From Arenimonas sp. (lineage in GTDB: Bacteria; Pseudomonadota; Alphaproteobacteria; Rhizobiales; Rhizobiaceae): a stretch of 64,000 bases of DNA. A program made the position numbers and the translations under genes. Shown one piece after another: positions 56,493 through 64,000 of this stretch (position 1 is the first letter of the stretch; every line of letters begins with the position of its first letter). The stretch spans positions 186,001 through 250,000 of the forward strand of contig JAIBEK010000020.1 in the NCBI GenBank assembly GCA_019459145.1, given 5' to 3'. Under the pieces are notes generated by a model. That model was not told the DNA's origin, made no database searches, and saw only the letters and a program-made list of their open reading frames with translations.

Positions 56493-58850
56493 TCACCGTC
56501 TCGGCCGGTTGGGCCGCGTGCCGGGCTTCCTCGACGCGCCGCGCCGGCCGGCCTTGTGGAACGAGCGTGTGGCGGGCGGCATGGCGCGCCCCTCGCTCAG
56601 CATTTCGAATCGCAGTGCACCGGCAAGCGGAATGGCTTCCACCAGTCTGACCTGGATGGAATCACCGAGGCGATAGCCCAAGCCGGTCTTTTCGCCGGAC
56701 AGCGCCTGATGCGCCTCGTCATAGATATAGTAGTCGCGTCCGAGCGTTGAAACAGGGACAAAGCCATCGGCGCCGAATTGCGGCAGGGTAACGAACAGCC
56801 CGGCCTTGGTGACGCCCGAGATCTGCCCGTCGAACTCGTCACCGATCCGGGCCGCCAGGTGATGGGCGATCAGCCGGTTGATGGTGTCGCGCTCGGCGGC
56901 CATGGCGCGCCGCTCGAAGGTCGAGATTTCCGCCGCGATGTCGTCGAGCGAGGCCTCTTCCTCCGGCGTGATGCCGCCTTCGCCGAGCCCGAGCGAGCCG
57001 ACCAGCGCCCGGTGGACGATCAGGTCGGCATAACGGCGGATCGGCGAGGTGAAATGCGCGTATTTCAAAAGGTTCAGGCCGAAATGGCCGATATTTTCGG
57101 GGCTGTAGATCGCCTGGCTCTGGCTACGCAGCACCATTTCGTTGACCATGGTCTGGTGCGGCGTGTCGAGCGCCTTGGCGAGAATGCCGTTGAACGAATT
57201 GGAGCGCAGGCCCGCCCCCTTGGCGAGCGTCAGGCCGATCGTGGCGAGAAACTCGCGCAGTGCCTCCTGCTTCGACAGCTTCGGCGCGTCATGGATCCGG
57301 TAGACCAGCGGCTGGCGCTTCTTTTCCAGTGTCTCGGCGGCGGCGACGTTCGCCTGGATCATCATTTCCTCGATCAGCTTGTGCGCATCGAGACGCTCCG
57401 GCACATGCACCCGGTCGACCGTGCCGTCGGGCTTGAGGATGATCTTGCGCTCGGGCATGTCGAGTTCGAGTGGCTGGCGCCGGTCGCGGCCGCGCTTCAA
57501 CACCTCGTAGGCGTGCCACAGCGGCTTCAGGATGGGTTCCAAGAGCGGGCCGGCCTTGTCGTCCGGCTTGCCGTCGATCGCCGCCTGGGCCTGCTGGTAG
57601 GAGAGCTTGGCCGCACTCTTCATCATCACGCGGTGGAAGGTATGGCCGGCCTTGCGGCCTTCCTTCGAGAACGTCATCCGAACGGCAAGCGCCGGCCGGT
57701 CGACGCCCTCGCGCAGCGAGCAGAGATCGTTGGAGATGCGCTCCGGCAGCATCGGCACGACACGGTCGGGAAAATACACGGAATTGCCGCGCTTCACTGC
57801 CTCGCGGTCGAGCGCCGATTTCGGCCGCACATACCAGGAGACGTCGGCGATCGCCACGGTGACGATCACGCCGTCGGGATTGTCGGGCGAGGGGTCGCGC
57901 TCGGCATAGACGGCATCGTCATGGTCCTTGGCGTCGTGCGGGTCGATGGTGATCAGCGGGACATCGCGCCAGTCCTCGCGATGCGACATGGTGGCGGCGC
58001 TGGCCTCTTCCGCCTCGGCGAGAACCGATTGCGGGAAGATGTGCGGGATGCCATGGGCATGGATGGCGATCATCGAGATCGCCTTTTCCGAGGCCACCGA
58101 CCCGATGACGGTGAGCACACGCGCCTGCGTGAGGCCCAGGCGGCCGGTGCGGGCGATCTCGACTTCGACCAGATCGCCGTCCTTGGCGTCGCCCAGGTCG
58201 TTGGGTGCAATCTGCATCTCCTCGCCGCGCCGCTCGATCGGCATCAGGCGGGCACCGCCGCCGGGCATTTCGCGCACGACGCCGAGCAACGCGTCGCGGT
58301 GGCGATCGATGATCTTGATGATTCGAGCGGTGTAGGCCGGGCCGGCCCGGTCCTTGGAGGCGAATATCTTGGCAAGCACCCGGTCGCCCAGGCCGCCGAC
58401 GGGCGCCTTGCCCTTGGCGCGGTCGGCGCTCGACTGGCGGATGGCGACAGCGGGCGCGACGCCCAGTTCCTCGTTCCATTCCGCCGGACGGCCGATCAAC
58501 TCGCCGTCCTTGTCGCGGGTTGTGATGTCGAGCACGGTGACCGGGGGAAGCGCTCCGGGCCGCTTCAGCGACTTGCGGTCCTTCTGCACCAGGCCGTCGC
58601 TCTCGAGCGCGCGCAAGACCTCCTTGAGCTCCACCCGTGCATCGCCCTTGAGGCCGAAAGCCTTGGCGATCTCACGCTTGGAGGCGCGGTCGGGATTGTC
58701 GGCGATGAACTCCAGCAACACCTCGCGCGGCGGGATCTCGCCGTGAATGATTACAGGCTTGTCGCCGGACGCGCCCGCGGCCTCCGCGCGCCGGCTCCTG
58801 CGGTTGCCGGAGGCGGGGGTGGGAGAACGGTCGCGCGGGGTCTTGCTCAA
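56493..58850 (-). CDS. rnr: ribonuclease R
   Basis: The 785-residue 3'-5' exoribonuclease has an N-terminal winged-helix region (~residues 40-95), cold-shock domains, the RNB catalytic domain with TIDPHDAKDHDDAVYAE holding the metal-binding aspartates, and a C-terminal S1 domain (FDGQISGVTKAGLFVTLPQF) with a basic tail. It degrades structured RNA. The start is a TTG two bases after the topA stop (TAG), so its translation is probably coupled to topA. Confidence 0.95.
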   Translation of the reverse strand: MSKTPRDRSPTPASGNRRSRRAEAAGASGDKPVIIHGEIPPREVLLEFIADNPDRASKREIAKAFGLKGDARVELKEVLRALESDGLVQKDRKSLKRPGALPPVTVLDITTRDKDGELIGRPAEWNEELGVAPAVAIRQSSADRAKGKAPVGGLGDRVLAKIFASKDRAGPAYTARIIKIIDRHRDALLGVVREMPGGGARLMPIERRGEEMQIAPNDLGDAKDGDLVEVEIARTGRLGLTQARVLTVIGSVASEKAISMIAIHAHGIPHIFPQSVLAEAEEASAATMSHREDWRDVPLITIDPHDAKDHDDAVYAERDPSPDNPDGVIVTVAIADVSWYVRPKSALDREAVKRGNSVYFPDRVVPMLPERISNDLCSLREGVDRPALAVRMTFSKEGRKAGHTFHRVMMKSAAKLSYQQAQAAIDGKPDDKAGPLLEPILKPLWHAYEVLKRGRDRRQPLELDMPERKIILKPDGTVDRVHVPERLDAHKLIEEMMIQANVAAAETLEKKRQPLVYRIHDAPKLSKQEALREFLATIGLTLAKGAGLRSNSFNGILAKALDTPHQTMVNEMVLRSQSQAIYSPENIGHFGLNLLKYAHFTSPIRRYADLIVHRALVGSLGLGEGGITPEEEASLDDIAAEISTFERRAMAAERDTINRLIAHHLAARIGDEFDGQISGVTKAGLFVTLPQFGADGFVPVSTLGRDYYIYDEAHQALSGEKTGLGYRLGDSIQVRLVEAIPLAGALRFEMLSEGRAMPPATRSFHKAGRRGASRKPGTRPNRPRR

Positions 58851-58852
58851 AT

Positions 58853-61543
58853 CTAGCTCTTCTTCGTTTTCGCTGCCGCCTTGGCCTTCGGCTTGGCGGC
58901 GGTTGTCTTCTTCGCCTTGGCGCCGGTCGCATCCGCGTCCGAAGCCTTGGCCTTGGCGGCCTTCGGTTTCGCGGCGGCCTTGGCCGGGGCCTTCTTCGCT
59001 GCGGTCTTCTTGGTCCCGCTCTTGCCCGCCTTCTCGGCGATCATCAGCAAGGCTTCCTCCATCGTCACCGACTGTGGGTCCTTGCCCTTGGGCAGGGTGG
59101 CATTGATCTTCGCCCAGTTAATATAGGGACCATATTTGCCATCGCGAACAGTAATCGCGCCGCCGTCTGGATGTTCCCCGATTTCCTTGAGGGCGACGGC
59201 GGCGGTGCGCCCGCGTCCGCCGGGACCCTTGCTCTGCTTTTCCGCCAGAACCGTGACGGCGCGGTTGAGGCCGACCGACAACACATCCTCGATGCTCTCG
59301 AGGTTGGAATAGGTGCCGTCATGCAGGATGAACGGCCCGTAACGACCAAGGCCGGCGGTGATCATCTTGCCGGTCTCCGGATGCGGGCCGACTTCGCGGG
59401 GCAACGAGAGCAGCGACAGTGCCTTTTCCAAGTCGATGCTGTCCGGTGTCCAGCCCTTGGGCAGCGAGGAGCGCTTGGCCTCCTTGCCGTCGCCGCGCTG
59501 GACGTAAGGGCCGAAACGACCGCTGCGCAGGGTGATCTCTTCGTCGGTCACCGGATCCTTGCCCAGTGCCTTCGGTTCGTTCGATCCCGAGGCCTCGGCA
59601 TCCGCGCCGCCCTCGGAGGAGAGCTGACGGGTGTAGCTGCATTCCGGATAGTTCGAGCAGCCGACGAAGGCGCCGTACTTGCCGAGCTTGAGCGACAGGT
59701 TGCCGGTGCCGCAGACCTGGCAGATGCGCGGGTCCGAGCCGTCCTCGCGCTTGGGGAAGACCAGCGGTGCCAGGGCCTCGTTGAGCGCGTCGAGCACATT
59801 GGTGACGCGCAGTTCCTTGGTATCCTCGATCTGGGCGAAGAAGTCTGTCCAGAACTCGCGCAGCACGTCCTTCCAGTTCAGTTCCCCGGCGGAGATCTTG
59901 TCGAGCTTCTCCTCGAGATCCGCGGTGAAATCATATTCGACATAGCGGGTGAAGAAGTTCTCGAGAAACGCCGTGACCAGGCGCCCCTTGGAGTGCGGGA
60001 TCAGCTTGCGCTTGTCGATCGTCACATATTCGCGGTCGCTGAGCGTCTTCAGCGTCGCGGCATAGGTGGAGGGGCGGCCGATGCCGAGCTCTTCCATCTT
60101 CTTGATCAGCGTCGCTTCCGAATAGCGCGGCGGCGGCTCGGTAAAGTGCTGGCTGGCGTTGATCTGCTTCTTGGCGAGCGCTTCCCGCGCATTGATCTCC
60201 GGCAGCCGGCCTTCGTCGTCACCATCCTCGCTCGGTTCGCCCTCTTCCTTCTGGTCGGTATAGGCGGCGATGAAGCCGTCGAAGCGGATGACCGAGCCGA
60301 CGGCGCGCAGGCCGGCCTTGTCGCCGTTGTTGTCGGCGAGAATTTCGACCGTGGTCCGTTCGATCTCGGCAGACGCCATCTGGCTGGCAATGCCGCGCTT
60401 CCAGATCAGGTCGTATAGGCGCAACTGGTCGGAATCGACGAAGCGGCGTATCTTGTCGGGCGAGCGGTTGAAGTCGGTCGGGCGGATCGCTTCGTGGGCT
60501 TCCTGGGCGTTCTTCGCCTTGGTCGAATAGAAGCGCGGCTTTTCCGGAACGTAGCGTGGGCCGAACTGATCGGCGACGGCGGCGCGTGCCGCCTCGACCG
60601 CTTCCGGCGCCATCTGCACGCCGTCGGTACGCATATAGGTGATGAGACCGACGGTCTCGCCGCCGATGTCGATGCCTTCATAGAGCTTCTGCGCGACCTG
60701 CATGGTGCGCGATGCCGAGAAGCCGAGCTTGGAGGAGGCGGCCTGCTGCAGGGTCGAGGTGGTGAAGGGCGGACCCGGATTGCGCTTGACGGGCTTGGCC
60801 TCGACACTGTCGACGACATATTGCGCGCCTTCGAGCAACGACTTGATGGTGCTCGCCTGATCGCCGTTGGTCACCGAATTGCGCTGGATGCGCTTGCCGA
60901 GATGCGAGACCAGCCTTGCCTCGAACTCCTCGCCGCGCGGCGTCTTCAACAGTGCGGAAATGTTCCAATATTCTTCCGCAACGAAGCGCTCGATCTCGTT
61001 TTCGCGGTCGCAGACGAGGCGCAAGGCCACAGATTGGACGCGGCCGGCCGACCGCGCGCCGGGCAGCTTGCGCCACAGAACCGGAGACAGGTTGAACCCG
61101 ACGAGATAATCCAGCGCACGGCGCGCCAGATAGGCGTCGACCAGCGGCGTATCGATGTCGCGCGGATTGGCCATGGCGTCGAGCACGGCCTTCTTGGTGA
61201 TGGCGTTGAAGACGACGCGCTTGACAGGCTTGTCGCCGATGACCTTCTTCTTCTTCAAGAGATCGAGCACGTGCCAGGAAATCGCTTCGCCCTCGCGATC
61301 CGGGTCGGTCGCCAGGATGAGACCGTCGGCGCCCTTCATGGCGTCGGAAATGTCCTTCATCCGCTTCGCCGATGCGGTGTCCACTTCCCAGTCCATGGCG
61401 AAGTCGTCATCGGGGCGCACGGAGCCATCCTTGGCCGGCAGATCGCGCACGTGGCCAAAGGACGCCAGCACCTTGTAGCCGGGCCCGAGATACTTGTTGA
61501 TCGTCTTGGCCTTGGCAGGAGATTCTACGACTACGACATCCAT
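58853..61543 (-). CDS. topA: DNA topoisomerase I
   Basis: The 896-residue type IA enzyme starts MDVVVVESPAKAKTINKYLG. The Toprim domain has DPDREGEAISWH, and the catalytic tyrosine is Y303 in GLITYMRTDGV. A C4 zinc ribbon follows the core (CQVCGTGNLSLKLGKYGAFV then CSNYPEC), then several topoisomerase C-terminal repeats (LGRYGPFI, DGKYGPYI). The last ~60 residues are Ala/Lys-rich, binding DNA non-specifically. It relaxes negative supercoils. The minus-strand group topA-rnr-DUF983-NUDIX-MFS appears to be one operon. Confidence 0.97.
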   Translation of the reverse strand: MDVVVVESPAKAKTINKYLGPGYKVLASFGHVRDLPAKDGSVRPDDDFAMDWEVDTASAKRMKDISDAMKGADGLILATDPDREGEAISWHVLDLLKKKKVIGDKPVKRVVFNAITKKAVLDAMANPRDIDTPLVDAYLARRALDYLVGFNLSPVLWRKLPGARSAGRVQSVALRLVCDRENEIERFVAEEYWNISALLKTPRGEEFEARLVSHLGKRIQRNSVTNGDQASTIKSLLEGAQYVVDSVEAKPVKRNPGPPFTTSTLQQAASSKLGFSASRTMQVAQKLYEGIDIGGETVGLITYMRTDGVQMAPEAVEAARAAVADQFGPRYVPEKPRFYSTKAKNAQEAHEAIRPTDFNRSPDKIRRFVDSDQLRLYDLIWKRGIASQMASAEIERTTVEILADNNGDKAGLRAVGSVIRFDGFIAAYTDQKEEGEPSEDGDDEGRLPEINAREALAKKQINASQHFTEPPPRYSEATLIKKMEELGIGRPSTYAATLKTLSDREYVTIDKRKLIPHSKGRLVTAFLENFFTRYVEYDFTADLEEKLDKISAGELNWKDVLREFWTDFFAQIEDTKELRVTNVLDALNEALAPLVFPKREDGSDPRICQVCGTGNLSLKLGKYGAFVGCSNYPECSYTRQLSSEGGADAEASGSNEPKALGKDPVTDEEITLRSGRFGPYVQRGDGKEAKRSSLPKGWTPDSIDLEKALSLLSLPREVGPHPETGKMITAGLGRYGPFILHDGTYSNLESIEDVLSVGLNRAVTVLAEKQSKGPGGRGRTAAVALKEIGEHPDGGAITVRDGKYGPYINWAKINATLPKGKDPQSVTMEEALLMIAEKAGKSGTKKTAAKKAPAKAAAKPKAAKAKASDADATGAKAKKTTAAKPKAKAAAKTKKS

Positions 61544-61770
61544 TGCGTTTCTCTGTACTGCGGAAAAGGCTTGCCTGCGGGGCGAAGGGGCCTGGTCCCG
61601 ATAACCGGTTTCCCGACATGGAGGGGGATTCGGCTGCGGTCAAGGGGGCAGTTGGATTTTCTCCTGCCTGCAACGCGATGCAACCTGGTGTAGATTTGTG
61701 CAAGATTGCAATTTCCGATAAATGGAACTATCGTTTTTCCCCACAGGGGTTCGGTCGCTCCAGGCGGCAA

Positions 61771-62013
61771 ATGTGGATGGGAAGCATGGTCTCGAAAGCG
61801 ATGAACGGCGGCGAGTCACGCGCGGCGGAAAACATTGCCTATGTCCGGCAGATGCTCGGCGAGTTGCGTATGGTTGCGGAAAACGAGGGAGCGGAAATGC
61901 TCTGTTACCTGATCGAAATGGCCTATGTCGAGGCGGGCGACCTGCAGATGGGCCGCCGCGCCCTGTCAATCCATCATCGCAATGGAAACAAGCCCACCCG
62001 GATGCCGATGTAA
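61771..62013 (+). CDS. small hypothetical protein between topA and dprA
   Basis: The frame from the ATG at 61771 gives 80 residues; ATGs at 61777, 61786 and 61801 are also possible. The core [20 protein letters not shown] followed by [18 protein letters not shown] is well balanced, helical and protein-like, whereas the upstream part of the frame is not. No signal or membrane segment is seen. It runs convergently into dprA, overlapping its end by 48 bases. I recognise no named domain. Confidence 0.5.
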   Translation: MWMGSMVSKAMNGGESRAAENIAYVRQMLGELRMVAENEGAEMLCYLIEMAYVEAGDLQMGRRALSIHHRNGNKPTRMPM

Positions 62014-63115
62014 CCGCCCGGCAATGTCCAGTTCCAGCAGCACGAGATAGACCGCCGCCGGCGCAAGCCCGGTATGGCGCACGATGTCGTCGATCTCGAC
62101 GGGCGTCGGTCCGAGAGCGTCGGTGATGCGGACCCGTTCGTCATCGCTTGGCGGCGGCGTCGGCTGATGTTGCCCGTCTCCGGCCGGTTCCTCCGCCTCG
62201 TGGCCGGAAAGAAGGTCGATCTGCGACAGCGGCGCCAGCGCCTGCAGCACGTCTTCGGGCCGAGTGGTCACGGTTGCGCCATCCTTCAACAGCCCGTTGG
62301 TGCCTTCGCAGCGCGGGTCCAGCGGCGATCCGGGCACGGCAAAGACGAGCCGGCCGAAATCGCCGGCGAGCCGCGCGGTGATCAGCGAGCCCGACCGTGC
62401 CGCCGCCTCGACCACCACCACTCCGAGCGAGACACCGGCGATCAGCCGGTTGCGCCGGGGAAAGTCGCGAGCCCGTGCCTCCCAGCCGAACGGCATTTCC
62501 GAAATCGCCAGACCGCGACCGTCCCAGATCTCGCGGAGCAATTCGATGTTTTCAGGGGGGTAGGGCTTGTCGAGCCCGCCTGCCATGGCGGCGATCGTCC
62601 CGGTGTCCAGGCTGGCGCGGTGGGCTGCGGTGTCGATACCGCGGGCAAGACCGGAAATGATCGCATAGCCGGCCCGGCCGATGTCGCGCGCCATGAGCGC
62701 CGCGAACTTCGCCCCGCTGATCGGCATTGCGCGATCCGACCACGCCGACGGCCGGAAGGCTTGCCGCCGAAAGGTCGCCCTTGACGGCCAGCAGCGGCGG
62801 CGCTCCGTCGATCTGTCGCAGCGCCGGGGGATAGTCGGGTTCGCCGATGCCGAGAAAACGCGCGCCGAACCGCGCCGCGGTCTCCAGTTCCTGCTCGGCT
62901 TCCGCCTCGCTGGCGATGCGGATCGCGCGCGTCGAACCACCACGCCGGGAAAGCTCCGGCAGCATGGCAAGCGCGGTTTCCGCCGTGCCGAAATGATTGA
63001 TGAGGTCGCGAAAGGTCGCAGGACCGACATTGTCGCTTCTGATCAGTCTCAGCCAACTGATCCTTTGCCGGTCGTTCAGCGCAATCCCTGTTCGTCTTGC
63101 GCTCGGCCCCGGCAT
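61966..63115 (-). pseudogene. dprA: DNA processing protein DprA, broken by a frameshift
   Basis: DprA loads RecA on incoming single-stranded DNA. Here the gene is split. From the ATG at 63115 the frame is normal ([20 protein letters not shown] through [12 protein letters not shown]) but near 62722 the conserved sequence continues in the +1 frame ([20 protein letters not shown], then [12 protein letters not shown], to the winged-helix end at 61966). One extra base or two missing bases would explain it. The break falls inside the Rossmann core, so neither half should work alone. The start is coupled to the plsY stop. Sequencing error or recent loss are both possible. Confidence 0.85.
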
Positions 63116-63119
63116 GGCG

Positions 63120-63737
63120 TCATCCCTTTTGCCCGATCCTGCTCTCGGTGCCCGCGATCAGTCTTTCGATATTGGCCTTGTGGCGCCAGTAGCTGATGGC
63201 CGTCATCACGGCCGTCACCAGCGCTGCCTCGGGCGTTCCCAGTATCCACAACGCAACTGGAATGACAAGGGTTGCAACCAGGGCGGACAGCGAGGAGTAG
63301 CGGCTGACAAAGGCGACGGCCAGCCACACGGCAGCAAAGACCAGGACCATCAGCGGCGCGACGCCGAGCAGGGTGCCGATATAGGTCGCGACGCCCTTGC
63401 CGCCCTTGAAGCCGAGCCAGATCGGAAAGAGATGGCCGATGAAGGCGGCAAAGCCGGCGATGAGGCCGGCATTCTGGCCGAACACGGCTTGAGCGATGAC
63501 GGCGGCGATGGTCGCTTTCAGCGCGTCGAGGACAAGGGTGGCGGCAGCGAGTTTCTTGTTTCCGGTGCGCAGCACGTTGGTCGCGCCGATATTGCCCGAA
63601 CCGATCGAGCGCAGGTCGCCGTGGCCGGCCATGCGGGTGAGCAACAGGCCGAACGGGATCGAGCCCATGAGATAGCCGAGGCTGAGGACCGCAATCACTG
63701 CCGGCCAACCGATCGCGAGAAAATTCATGCTGGCCAC
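63120..63737 (-). CDS. plsY: acyl-phosphate:glycerol-3-phosphate acyltransferase
   Basis: The 205-residue membrane protein has five helices and the PlsY motifs [13 protein letters not shown] and [11 protein letters not shown]. It transfers the acyl group from acyl-phosphate to glycerol-3-phosphate, the first step of phospholipid synthesis. A GTG at 63737 has AAGGGGG about eight bases upstream and is preferred over the ATG at 63728. dprA begins four bases after its stop. Confidence 0.96.
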   Translation of the reverse strand: MASMNFLAIGWPAVIAVLSLGYLMGSIPFGLLLTRMAGHGDLRSIGSGNIGATNVLRTGNKKLAAATLVLDALKATIAAVIAQAVFGQNAGLIAGFAAFIGHLFPIWLGFKGGKGVATYIGTLLGVAPLMVLVFAAVWLAVAFVSRYSSLSALVATLVIPVALWILGTPEAALVTAVMTAISYWRHKANIERLIAGTESRIGQKG

Positions 63738-63757
63738 TTAAGTCCCCCTTGGTCTTC

Positions 63758-64000
63758 CTAGAGCGAATGCACGCAATTGCCTGCGACATAGGTCGCGACC
63801 GCACGTCCCGAAAAGCGGGCGTCCTCGAAGGGTGTGTTCTTCGAGCGCGACAAGAGCAATTCCTTGGCGACCAGCCATGGCTCGTCGAGGTCGATCAGCG
63901 TTATGTCCGCCCTGGAGCCCGGCTTGAGGGACCCGGCCTCCAGGCCGAAGATCCGGGCAGGGCGCGTCGACATGGCGTCGATCAGCCGCATCAGCGAAAC
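63758..64000 (-). CDS. pyrC: dihydroorotase, C-terminal part
   Basis: The frame is open to the window edge; about 80 C-terminal residues are visible. ARIFGLEAGSLKPGSRADIT followed by LIDLDEPWLV, and NTPFEDARFSGRAVATYVAG are the conserved end of class I dihydroorotases and related amidohydrolases, where the final small beta domain forms. The metal-binding part lies outside. A non-catalytic paralogue (PyrX-like) cannot be excluded without the missing residues. plsY follows after 20 bases, the usual rhizobial order. Confidence 0.88.
   Translation of the reverse strand, partial: VSLMRLIDAMSTRPARIFGLEAGSLKPGSRADITLIDLDEPWLVAKELLLSRSKNTPFEDARFSGRAVATYVAGNCVHSL

Overview
The window (about 62% G+C by eye, with strong G/C preference at third codon positions) is a chromosomal core segment of an alphaproteobacterium of the Rhizobiales, most likely family Rhizobiaceae. 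Supporting this are the local gene orders clpP-clpX-lon-hupB, a complete nuoA-N operon followed by birA-rnj-mce-DUF1467-proS-lolCD-dnaE, and divK-pleD, rpmG, MFS, NUDIX, DUF983, rnr, topA, dprA, plsY, pyrC. An FMN-riboswitch-controlled RibN importer and a DivK/PleD pair also fit. Genus cannot be fixed from the sequence alone. No insertion sequence, phage, integron or CRISPR array was found.

Layout. 1-5.2 kb: end of a CoA-binding protein, a DUF6455 protein, the PLP enzyme MetY, a cupin, a cytochrome P450 and a membrane diguanylate cyclase. 5.4-11.1 kb: proteostasis and nucleoid block (ClpP, ClpX, Lon, HU), with clear intrinsic terminators after clpX, lon and hupB. 11.1-18.5 kb: FMN riboswitch and RibN, a secreted phytase/esterase-like protein behind a Pho-box-like repeat, an aldo/keto reductase, an unknown membrane protein and a GPH-type sugar transporter. 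18.5-19.2 kb: one tRNA-Val and two tRNA-Asp genes. 19.4-35.6 kb: all fourteen complex I subunits, with two extra genes (a small secreted protein and a helix-hairpin-helix protein) embedded in the operon. 35.6-47.3 kb: BirA, RNase J, methylmalonyl-CoA epimerase, DUF1467, ProS, LolC, LolD, a secreted unknown, a 28-residue membrane peptide and DnaE. 47.3-51.1 kb (minus strand): L,D-transpeptidase, Pol IV, a HAD-like protein and DUF3572. 51.2-53 kb: DivK and PleD. 53.0-53.9 kb: AT-rich non-coding stretch with a strongly structured RNA candidate. 53.9-64 kb (mainly minus strand): L33, MFS, NUDIX, DUF983, RNase R, topoisomerase I, a small unknown, a frameshifted dprA, PlsY and the end of dihydroorotase.

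How it fits together. Most genes are housekeeping: respiration, protein quality control, RNA decay, replication and envelope lipoprotein/phospholipid supply. The more unusual items lie between genes or are architectural: a 9-bp stem burying the Shine-Dalgarno of the Pho-box gene, a long perfect hairpin near 53.65 kb, a minus-strand intrinsic terminator near 39.06 kb with no gene assigned to it, a near-ideal promoter in front of a 28-codon membrane peptide, a helix-hairpin-helix domain present twice inside the nuo operon, and a +1 frame break in dprA.
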